Assembly (NCBI GenBank): GCA_020403265.1
Contig: JADBXZ010000017.1
Span: forward strand, 1 to 64,000
Length of the DNA: 64,000 bases
Direction of reading: 5' to 3'
DNA from: Bacteroidota bacterium
Lineage (GTDB): Bacteria; Bacteroidota; Bacteroidia; B-17B0; Aurantibacillaceae
Below are positions 1-7,130 of the stretch, piece after piece (the stretch's first letter is position 1; every line of letters begins with the position of its first letter). The position numbers were made by a program, and so were the translations under genes. The notes beneath the pieces are model-generated. The model worked only from the letters and a program-made list of their open reading frames with translations, had not been told where the DNA came from and made no database searches.

Positions 1-32
1 AAACATAAAACATAGTAAATAAAATTAAAAAG

Positions 33-49
33 CCTCAGATTATCTGAGG
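33..49 (-). terminator. Rho-independent terminator of tRNA-Val
   Basis: A perfect inverted repeat (CCTCAGAT / ATCTGAGG, one unpaired base, so realistically a 6-bp stem with a 5-base loop) lies directly 3' of the tRNA on the minus strand. On that strand it is followed by a T-rich run (positions 21-32 read in reverse). Stem plus U-tract immediately after the tRNA is the normal arrangement for a stand-alone tRNA transcript. Confidence 0.8.
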
Positions 50-54
50 ATTTG

Positions 55-129
55 TGGGAACTACTGGATTCGAAACAGTGACCCTCTGCTTGTAAGGCAG
101 ATGCTCTGAACCAGCTGAGCTAAGCTCCC
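55..129 (-). tRNA. tRNA-Val (anticodon TAC)
   Basis: The minus strand reads as a complete 75-nt cloverleaf. The acceptor stem pairs GGGAGCT with AGTTCCC with one G-U pair, the discriminator is A, and CCA is not encoded (CAA follows). The D arm has the GG of the D loop, and the T arm contains TTCGAAT. The anticodon stem is TCTGC/GCAGA around the loop CTTACAA, giving anticodon TAC, which decodes valine GUA/GUN. It stands alone with its own promoter (191-222) and terminator (33-49). Its 5' leader holds a near copy of the tRNA 5' half, described separately. Confidence 0.95.
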
Positions 130-183
130 TTTTTTAGTTGCTCTGAACCTCCGCCGAGGCGGATGAGCTAAGCTCCCTTTTTT
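103..183. repeat. Tandem duplication of tRNA-Val 5' end with palindromic insert
   Basis: Positions 103-112 and 140-149 are identical, and 116-135 and 164-183 are identical. The second copy thus repeats tRNA nucleotides 1-27 plus the A6 run in front of them. Where the real gene has the 3 bases AGC in the D loop, the copy has a 14-bp perfect palindrome, TCCGCCGAGGCGGA (150-163), much more GC-rich than its surroundings. The copy has no anticodon, T arm or 3' acceptor strand, so it is not a second tRNA. It lies between the promoter and the tRNA and should be transcribed as leader. Confidence 0.85.
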
Positions 184-190
184 GGGTTGG

Positions 191-222
191 CAAATTTAAT
201 ACTAATAAATTAAATCTGCAAA
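191..222 (-). promoter_or_regulatory. Bacteroidota sigma-A promoter for tRNA-Val
   Basis: On the minus strand a TTTG box (219-222) is followed after exactly 20 bases by TAAATTTG (191-198), a full match to the TTTG-N(17-23)-TAnnTTTG consensus of this phylum. Transcription would start near position 184, giving a leader of about 55 nt before the mature tRNA 5' end at 129. The match is read from sequence; the start site is inferred. Confidence 0.75.
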
Positions 223-229
223 TATTTTT

Positions 230-1000
230 TTAATTTTCTACTCCTGCATCCGGAATCAACATTCCGTCAACTAAGATTCTACCACAATGTTCACAAACAA
301 TGATTTTTTTATTAGTACGAATATCTAATTGACGTTGCGGCGGAATTTTATTGTAACAACCACCACATGCATCACGCTCAACTGCTACAACAGCTAAGCC
401 ATTTCTTGTATTTGATCTGATACGTTTATAAGCATTTAATAATCTATCCTCAATTCCTTCAGAAGCTTTTTCGCTTTCAACTAATAGTTCTTTCTCTTCT
501 TTTTCAGTTTCGGCAATGATTTCATCTAACTCAGCTTTCTTTATTTTTAAATCTTTGCTTCTCTCTTCAAACTCAATTTTGCTTTTCTCTAATAATTCAT
601 TCTTAAGGATTAAAGCTGCAGAAGCCTCCTTCATGCGCTTTTCAGCTAACTGAATTTCTAAATTTTGAAATTCAATCTCCTTGGTAATTGCATCATACTC
701 CCTGTTATTTCTTACCTTACCTTGTTGACTTTCATATTTTTTAATGTTCGCCTGAAAATCTTTTATTGCCTGTTTTTTCTCGCTAACCTGGTTATTGAGT
801 TCATTTACTTCATCAGTTACATTGGTCAATCGTGTTTCTAAACCTGCAACTGTATCCTCTAAATCACTAACCTCTAAAGGTAACTCACCACGAACCGTGC
901 GTAAACGATCAATTTTTGAATCAATTAATTGTAATTGATAAAGTGACTTTAGTTTGCCTTCAACAGACGAATCAATTTTCTCTTTTATTTTAGCGCTCAT
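230..1000 (-). CDS. C4-type zinc ribbon, coiled-coil protein (CdsZ/DUF164 family)
   Basis: A 256-residue cytoplasmic protein. Residues about 15-190 are a long charged coiled coil without membrane segments. The C-terminus is a zinc ribbon with CxxC pairs at C212/C215 and C236/C239. This architecture is that of the zf-RING_7 / DUF164 family, which includes chlamydial CdsZ and many uncharacterised proteins; nucleic-acid or protein binding is usually proposed. It lies 3 bp after the Nif3-like gene, so the two are almost certainly co-transcribed, an arrangement often seen in Bacteroidota. The ATG start follows directly from the spacing. The specific role is unknown. Confidence 0.85.
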   Translation of the reverse strand: MSAKIKEKIDSSVEGKLKSLYQLQLIDSKIDRLRTVRGELPLEVSDLEDTVAGLETRLTNVTDEVNELNNQVSEKKQAIKDFQANIKKYESQQGKVRNNREYDAITKEIEFQNLEIQLAEKRMKEASAALILKNELLEKSKIEFEERSKDLKIKKAELDEIIAETEKEEKELLVESEKASEGIEDRLLNAYKRIRSNTRNGLAVVAVERDACGGCYNKIPPQRQLDIRTNKKIIVCEHCGRILVDGMLIPDAGVEN

Positions 1001-1003
1001 AGT

Positions 1004-2101
1004 TTAAAAATAGTTTACCGGATTTGTATTAATTTTCGATAAACGGATTGCAAATGTAGGAAATTTATTTTGAATAATGCTATAAAAAATTTCAGGGGTA
1101 AACTGCTCTGTTTCATAATGTCCGGCATCAATTAACAGCAGTTTATTATCAGCGTCAAAAAACTCATGGTATTTGATATCGGCGGTTAAGAAAGCGTCAG
1201 CACCCGAATTAATTGCATTTTTAAGCAAAAAAACACCACTTCCGCCACATAGTGCAACTTTTTTGATGCGTTTTCGGGTAAAATTCGTGTGTTTTAAGAA
1301 TTTCAGATTCAAATTCTCTTTAATCAGGGTTAAAAAATCCACTTCATCAATTTCCACAGGTAATTCACCAATCATTCCACTTCCAATAAACTGATTGTCA
1401 ATATTATTATGAAAAATATCATAAGCAACCTCCTCATATGGATGATTAGCCAATAATGCTTTAATAACCTTCGACTTTTGATGAGTATAAAAAACCGTTT
1501 CCACCTTTACTTCAGGATCAATACTTAATTTTTCAGGCTCTCCAGAAAAGGGATTGGTTTGGCTATTGCCCATAAACGTTCCGGTACCCTTTGAGTTAAA
1601 GCTACAATGACTGTAGTTGCCAATGTTACCACAGCCCGCTTTAAATAAAGCTTCCAATACTGTTTGATGATTTTTTTCAGGAACATAGGTTACCAATTTA
1701 CTCAATAAACCTGCTTTTGGAGCCAATACCTTCAAATTAGAAAGACCCAGTTTATTAGCCAGCATGGCATTAACACCTCCAACAACATTATCAAGATTGG
1801 TATGCATAGCGTATATGCAAATGGAATTCTGAATTGCTAAAATGATGGTGCGCTCAACATACGTTTCACCTGTTATTTTTTTCAACCCACTAAATAAAAT
1901 GGGATGGTGTGCCACTATCAGATTACACTTATTCTGTATTGCCTCCTGAACAACAGCTTCAGTGCAATCCAAAGCAAACAATACGCCGGTGCATTCAGAA
2001 TCAATCTGACCAGTTAATGCTCCGCAATTATCATACGACTCTTGAAAAGACGGCGGAGCAAATGCTTCCAGCACATCAATGATTTCTTTAATTTCAGGCA
2101 T
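1004..2101 (-). CDS. Nif3-like dinuclear metal-center protein (YbgI/YqfO family)
   Basis: A 365-residue Nif3/DUF34 protein. Metal-binding residues are visible as AHHPILF (H65, H66) near the N-terminus and DAGHYETE (H328, E331) near the C-terminus. The family's usual short length is about 250; this one has an extra ~110-residue middle domain (about residues 130-240) of the PII/CutA1-like type, as in YqfO. Family members form hexameric toroids; some are named GTP cyclohydrolase I type 2, but the physiological reaction is uncertain. It precedes the zinc-ribbon gene by 3 bp and follows the M49 gene by 4 bp, forming a three-gene minus-strand run. Confidence 0.92.
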   Translation of the reverse strand: MPEIKEIIDVLEAFAPPSFQESYDNCGALTGQIDSECTGVLFALDCTEAVVQEAIQNKCNLIVAHHPILFSGLKKITGETYVERTIILAIQNSICIYAMHTNLDNVVGGVNAMLANKLGLSNLKVLAPKAGLLSKLVTYVPEKNHQTVLEALFKAGCGNIGNYSHCSFNSKGTGTFMGNSQTNPFSGEPEKLSIDPEVKVETVFYTHQKSKVIKALLANHPYEEVAYDIFHNNIDNQFIGSGMIGELPVEIDEVDFLTLIKENLNLKFLKHTNFTRKRIKKVALCGGSGVFLLKNAINSGADAFLTADIKYHEFFDADNKLLLIDAGHYETEQFTPEIFYSIIQNKFPTFAIRLSKINTNPVNYF

Positions 2102-2105
2102 TTAA

Positions 2106-4202
2106 CTAATTTATGATTGGTAAAAAGCTATATTTCTTCCCAAAATATAACATTTGTTCCTGAAAACTTTTAGGGTATTCTATTTTTACATCTTTAATCT
2201 GATCACCTTCCATTACGGGTAACAATTTTGGTTGAATAAAGCCTTGGTAAGGCGCCATGCCTAATTTTTTGTAGCGCTCTAAAATTTCTTCGTGAAGCTT
2301 TGGATCAACTTTTACCCCATAATTCTCAATTAAATTTTTACCTGCCTTATAATCACCTTCTGACTTTACGCGTTGAATTTCACGAAGCAAATCTCCAAAT
2401 AAAGTTCTTAATTTGTCATAATTTGTAATTACGAAATAAGTCTTTCCATTTTCAAATTTCTTTACAATAACACTATCTTTTTTTCCTTTTTCATATACCC
2501 ATGCAGCTACCATCTGTCTATTACGCATATGTGCTTCTTCAATAGATTTACCGGGCTTAATACGTGATAACTGCACCAATAAACCTTTTGTAATATACTC
2601 GTCATATGCAGCCATACCATAATCTAAACTTGGCATAACTCCTAATTCAATTAATTTTTTGTCAAATAGGTAATACAACGCCACTAAATCGGCTCTACCC
2701 TCCTCTAATGCACTTGCATAATTTTTCAATGTCTCATTAGGTTGGCCTACACCTTTATTGATTTGTCCACTGGCATGACCAATCACCTCATGCATATCTG
2801 TATGGAGTTTATCAGCTAAGCCTGCGCAATTTAAAACACGTTGTCTAATTTCATCTGTATAGTAAAACTCATTTACAACACTTGCTCCTGCGGCTTGCTC
2901 GTATGCTTCTACTATATTTCCAAGATTTACAGATTTGCTTCCATGCGTTTCTCTTATCCATTCGTTATTTGGTAAATTAATCCCTATGGGCGTTGATGGC
3001 GCAGCATCGCCACTCTCAACTACTGCATTAATAACCTTTGCAGAAATGCCAACTACGTTTTTCTTTTTATGTTCAGCGAGGATAGATGAGTTATCTTCGA
3101 ACCACTGCGCATTTGCGCCAATAGTTGCAATTCGTTTACTGGCAACAAAATCTTTAACAGATACAACCGATTCAAACGAACCTTTTATTCCTAATGGATC
3201 CTGATAAACTTCAATAAAACCATTAACAACATCAATGGCGCTGTTAACGTCTTTTACCCAGGCTATGTTATACTCATCAAAATCTTTTACTGAACCAGAT
3301 TTATAAAACTTAATTAACTTAATTAATGCATCTTTTTGATTCTCATTTTCTGAAACAGTCACAGCTTTTTCTAACCAGTATACAATTTTTTCAATGGCTT
3401 GTGTATACATGCCTCCAACCTTCCAAACCTTTTCAGTTATAATACCGTTTTGTTTAACCAACTTACTGTTAATACCATACATTGGTTGATTAGAATCTCC
3501 TTTAACCTTTAAATTTTCATAAAATGCACTTACTTCTTTTTGTGTTATACCTTCATAAAAATTAACAGCGCTTGATTGTACTAAATCAATTTTACTATCT
3601 AAATTAACTTTTTTAGAAGCAACGTTAGGGTCAAAAATAAGCGGTTTAATTTTTGCAATAAAAGCATCTTTCGTTTCGTTTGGTTCGAGCGGTAATTCGG
3701 AATCCGGCAAAGCACTTACTTGACTTACAAAAAATTGCTCTGAACATTCAGGAACAAATTTATCCTGGTTATAGTGATGATGAATGCCATTACTAAACCA
3801 AACACGTTTAGCATACACTAAAAGTTTTTGATACTCATCATTTTCAGCATCACCTTTATAGTTAGTAATCAACGCTTCAAGCGTTTTTCTGATACTTAGA
3901 TTGTATTTATAGTTTTGATCATATATAATATCTCTTCCACTCAAAGCTGCCTCATATAAATAGTATAGCAAGGTTTTGTTTTGAAGCGAAAGTTTATCAA
4001 AATCTTCTATTTTATATCGTAATACTCTTAAATCGGCAAATTGTTCCGATATGTATTCAAATGCTTCTTCAGTGCCTGTTATGCTATCTAAAGCTTCATG
4101 TGTTGCTTTAGTTTCAATTTTTGGCTCCTGTAACTCATTGTGATTAGATTGACAGGCAACTAACACACCTGAAAGAAGAATAACTTTTAAATAGTTTACC
4201 AT
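2106..4202 (-). CDS. M49-family (dipeptidyl-peptidase III-like) zinc lipoprotein peptidase
   Basis: A 698-residue protein with a lipoprotein signal (hydrophobic segment ending VLVAC at about C17). The M49 signature HExxGH is present as HEVIGH (H471, E472, H476), and the second motif EExRAx appears as EEGRAD (500-505). The inserted residue between the two histidines is unique to DPP III. Family members remove dipeptides from peptide N-termini. The lipobox implies anchoring to an envelope membrane, unlike the cytosolic eukaryotic enzyme. Such proteins in this phylum have sometimes been mislabelled dihydrofolate reductase; nothing here supports that. It heads the minus-strand run with the Nif3-like and zinc-ribbon genes. 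Confidence 0.88.
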   Translation of the reverse strand: MVNYLKVILLSGVLVACQSNHNELQEPKIETKATHEALDSITGTEEAFEYISEQFADLRVLRYKIEDFDKLSLQNKTLLYYLYEAALSGRDIIYDQNYKYNLSIRKTLEALITNYKGDAENDEYQKLLVYAKRVWFSNGIHHHYNQDKFVPECSEQFFVSQVSALPDSELPLEPNETKDAFIAKIKPLIFDPNVASKKVNLDSKIDLVQSSAVNFYEGITQKEVSAFYENLKVKGDSNQPMYGINSKLVKQNGIITEKVWKVGGMYTQAIEKIVYWLEKAVTVSENENQKDALIKLIKFYKSGSVKDFDEYNIAWVKDVNSAIDVVNGFIEVYQDPLGIKGSFESVVSVKDFVASKRIATIGANAQWFEDNSSILAEHKKKNVVGISAKVINAVVESGDAAPSTPIGINLPNNEWIRETHGSKSVNLGNIVEAYEQAAGASVVNEFYYTDEIRQRVLNCAGLADKLHTDMHEVIGHASGQINKGVGQPNETLKNYASALEEGRADLVALYYLFDKKLIELGVMPSLDYGMAAYDEYITKGLLVQLSRIKPGKSIEEAHMRNRQMVAAWVYEKGKKDSVIVKKFENGKTYFVITNYDKLRTLFGDLLREIQRVKSEGDYKAGKNLIENYGVKVDPKLHEEILERYKKLGMAPYQGFIQPKLLPVMEGDQIKDVKIEYPKSFQEQMLYFGKKYSFLPIIN

Positions 4203-4268
4203 GGTAATTTTAGTTTAATTTGCAGGTGGTAAATTTACAGTTTATTCTGAGAATCGATTTAGTAAAAC

Positions 4269-5063
4269 ATGAAAATTAAAGACCAAATTGGTCATATTAC
4301 CGAGACAAAGAAGCCCGTTAAACGAATCGTTTCGCTGGTGCCGTCTATCACCGAATACCTTTGCGACATTGGTTTAAAAGAACATTTGGTAGGAATAACC
4401 AAGTTTTGCATTAAGCCGGAAGAACTATTTGAAAAGTGTACGAAAATCGGAGGCACCAAACAATTAAAACTAAACCTGATTGAAACATTACAACCAGACC
4501 TAATAATAGCCAATAAAGAAGAAAACACAAAAGAAGATATTGACTATTTACGTGAGTTATTTCCGGTTTATATAAGTGATGTAAACACGCTTGAAGAATC
4601 ATACGAAATGATGCTGCATGTTGGAGAATTAACAGATAAAAGAGTCGAATCAACCAAAATGGTTAATAAAATTCAAAATCTTATGTCTGAGTTAAAGAAT
4701 AAATTTATGGGCCATCGCGTTGCCTACTTCATTTGGAAGAAGCCCTATCTGTTATGTGGAAATAAAACCTTTATTCATTCTATGCTTACACACCTTGGAT
4801 TTGAGAATGTTGCTAAGAATATTGACAGGTACCCTGAGATGACATTAAATGAGATCCAAGCCCTAAATCCTGATTATTGCCTATTGTCTTCAGAACCATA
4901 TCCATTTAAGAAAAGTGATGCAATTGAAGTTGACCAAGATTTAAAATCAAAAAAAGCCGTTTTGGTGGATGGAGAATTATTTAGCTGGTATGGCAGCAGA
5001 ATGCTTCATTGGAAGAACTACGCTACAGAGCTAGGAATACAACTAGATAAGACTATTCATTAA
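4269..5063 (+). CDS. BtuF-like helical-backbone metal/cobalamin-binding protein, no signal peptide
   Basis: A 264-residue protein matching the type III periplasmic-binding fold (BtuF/FhuD class). It starts the domain with KRIVSLVPSITEYL and has the conserved GGTKQLKLNLIETLQPDLII strand-loop. There is no signal peptide or lipobox at the N-terminus, and no permease or ATPase gene is adjacent. It could be a cytoplasmic member of the family that is recurrent in Bacteroidota, with unknown ligand. The 3' end overlaps the convergent ytxJ gene by 21 bp. Confidence is high for the fold and low for the ligand. Confidence 0.85.
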   Translation: MKIKDQIGHITETKKPVKRIVSLVPSITEYLCDIGLKEHLVGITKFCIKPEELFEKCTKIGGTKQLKLNLIETLQPDLIIANKEENTKEDIDYLRELFPVYISDVNTLEESYEMMLHVGELTDKRVESTKMVNKIQNLMSELKNKFMGHRVAYFIWKKPYLLCGNKTFIHSMLTHLGFENVAKNIDRYPEMTLNEIQALNPDYCLLSSEPYPFKKSDAIEVDQDLKSKKAVLVDGELFSWYGSRMLHWKNYATELGIQLDKTIH

Positions 5064-5378
5064 ATCTGCAAGGTTGATTTCGAGGTGAGACTGATTGACA
5101 ATACATTTTTGGTTTTTAACAAAAAGCGCTTGCGGACTCTCGTGTTCTACTTTGTAAAGTTGACTCAGTTTGTTAGAAATATCACGGTAATTCAACAGAT
5201 CAAGATAAACAAAAACAACATCTCCTGTTGCATTAGCTGTCTGCCTTTCCAATCGGCTTAAAGCAGTTGAACTTATGCTGCATCGCGTACTATGTTTAAA
5301 AAACAATATAGGTTTTGAATCGGATAATTGATTCAAATCATCTAATTGATTCAATGTTTCTAAGTTTACCCAATTCAT
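5043..5378 (-). CDS. ytxJ: YtxJ, bacillithiol-system redox protein
   Basis: A 111-residue thioredoxin-fold protein with the YtxJ hallmark FFKHSTRCSISS, where C33 is the single reactive cysteine. The family co-occurs with bacillithiol biosynthesis and is thought to act as a monothiol bacilliredoxin that removes bacillithiol from protein cysteines. It lies 5 bp after the acyl-CoA carboxylase gene and is probably co-transcribed with it. The gene implies that the organism uses bacillithiol rather than glutathione; the bshABC genes are not in this window. Confidence 0.9.
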   Translation of the reverse strand: MNWVNLETLNQLDDLNQLSDSKPILFFKHSTRCSISSTALSRLERQTANATGDVVFVYLDLLNYRDISNKLSQLYKVEHESPQALFVKNQKCIVNQSHLEINLADLMNSLI

Positions 5379-5383
5379 TTCCT

Positions 5384-7024
5384 TTAAGTTTGAATAACGC
5401 CAACATTGTATGGCTTTGTAATTGGGGATAAATTGGCCATTTCTATTCCCATACTAACTACCTTACGGGTCTCAAGCGGATCAATGATAGCATCTAACCA
5501 AATACGACTTGCGGCGTAATACGGCGTTGTTTGTATATCATATCTTTCTTTGATTTTATTAAATAATTCCGCCTCTTTCTCGGGCGTAATTTCTTCGCCC
5601 TTTGCCTTTAGACTCGCAACTTCTATTTGTACCAACACTTTAGCTGCTTGTGCGCCTCCCATCACTGCTACTTGAGCAGTTGGCCAACCAACTATTAAAC
5701 GTGGGTCGTATGCTTTACCGCACATAGCATAGTTAGCAGCACCATAACTATTCCCAATAATAATTGTAAACTTTGGCACAATAGAATTAGCCATTGCATT
5801 AACCAACTTTGCACCATCCTTTATAATGCCGCCGTGCTCGCTTCTGCTACCTACCATAAATCCGGTTGCATCTTGTAAAAATACCAGCGGTATTTTTTTC
5901 TGATTACAATTCATGATAAATCTGGCGGCTTTATCAGCACTATCACTATAAATAACCCCACCAAACTGCATCTCAACGGCATTGGCCGGTTTTTTACCTT
6001 TTACTACTTTACGTTGATTTGCAACAATACCTACAGCCCATCCATCAATTCGAGCATAGGTGCAAATAATACTTTGGCCGTAATTTGCTTTATACTCATC
6101 ATGTTCGCTTTTATCTACCAGTCGTTCAATAATATCGTGCATGTTGTATTGCTTATCCCTCGTGTCAGGAATAATACCATAAATTTCTTTTTCATCTTTT
6201 GCTGGCAAGACACTCTCTACCCTATTAAATCCGGCTTTATTGGCATCACCTACCTTACTCATAATATTTCGGATTCGTGTTAAACACTCAGCATCATCCT
6301 TACATTTATAATCGGTCACACCGCTGATTTCGCAATGAGTTGTTGCGCCGCCTAAAGTTTCGTTGTCAATATTTTCGCCTATAGCAGCTTTAACTAAATA
6401 ACTTCCCGCTAAGAAAATAGAACCGGTTTTATCAACAATCATAGCCTCATCACTCATAATTGGTAAGTAGGCTCCTCCTGCAACACAACTACCCATAACG
6501 GCGGCAATTTGTAAAATTCCCATACTGCTCATCACTGCATTATTTCTGAAAATTCTACCAAAATGCTCCTTGTCAGGAAAAATTTCATCTTGCATTGGTA
6601 AATATACCCCAGCACTATCAACTAAATATATAATAGGAAGGCGGTTTTCCATTGCAATTTCCTGTGCACGCAAATTTTTCTTTCCGGTAATTGGAAACCA
6701 GGCACCAGCCTTTACTGTAGCATCATTAGCCACTACAATACACTGTTTACCACTAACATATCCTATAACCACAACAACACCTCCAGAAGGACAACCTCCA
6801 TGCTCGGGGTACATTTCGTAACCGGCAAATGCACCTATTTCAGTTCTTGGGGTATTTTTATCAAGCAAAAAGTCGATTCTTTCTCTGGCCGACATTTTAC
6901 CCTGTTCCTTCAGTTTATCTAACCTACTTTTTCCACCACCTAAATAGATTTTTTGCAGTCTTTGCTCCATTTGACTGATAAGCAAACGCATTTTATCATC
7001 ATTTTTATTAAATTCAATATCCAT
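5384..7024 (-). CDS. Acyl-CoA carboxylase carboxyltransferase (beta) subunit
   Basis: A 546-residue carboxyltransferase with N- and C-terminal crotonase-like halves. The length and motifs (PEHGGCPSGG, GSCVAGGAYLP, GGATTHCEISGVTD) fit the methylcrotonyl-CoA/geranyl-CoA carboxylase beta class better than short AccD. It transfers CO2 from biotin carrier to an acyl-CoA, probably in leucine or short-chain acid breakdown. No biotin carboxylase or biotin-carrier gene lies nearby, so the alpha subunit must be encoded elsewhere. It is followed by ytxJ after 5 bp. The exact acyl substrate cannot be told from sequence alone. Confidence 0.9.
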   Translation of the reverse strand: MDIEFNKNDDKMRLLISQMEQRLQKIYLGGGKSRLDKLKEQGKMSARERIDFLLDKNTPRTEIGAFAGYEMYPEHGGCPSGGVVVVIGYVSGKQCIVVANDATVKAGAWFPITGKKNLRAQEIAMENRLPIIYLVDSAGVYLPMQDEIFPDKEHFGRIFRNNAVMSSMGILQIAAVMGSCVAGGAYLPIMSDEAMIVDKTGSIFLAGSYLVKAAIGENIDNETLGGATTHCEISGVTDYKCKDDAECLTRIRNIMSKVGDANKAGFNRVESVLPAKDEKEIYGIIPDTRDKQYNMHDIIERLVDKSEHDEYKANYGQSIICTYARIDGWAVGIVANQRKVVKGKKPANAVEMQFGGVIYSDSADKAARFIMNCNQKKIPLVFLQDATGFMVGSRSEHGGIIKDGAKLVNAMANSIVPKFTIIIGNSYGAANYAMCGKAYDPRLIVGWPTAQVAVMGGAQAAKVLVQIEVASLKAKGEEITPEKEAELFNKIKERYDIQTTPYYAASRIWLDAIIDPLETRKVVSMGIEMANLSPITKPYNVGVIQT

Positions 7025-7130
7025 AAATAAAAGGCTTAATTTACAAATTAATTGTAAACCCTCTTATAGGTTATATAATTTGGTTTTGTTAAAGTTTTAG
7101 CTTACTTTTAAAACTTTTGAATCTGGTTAA

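Noticed and set aside
103-183. Duplicated tRNA segment as a phage or island attachment site
   Set aside because: Attachment sites normally duplicate the tRNA 3' end. This is the 5' end, the copies are 37 bp apart, and no integrase is present.
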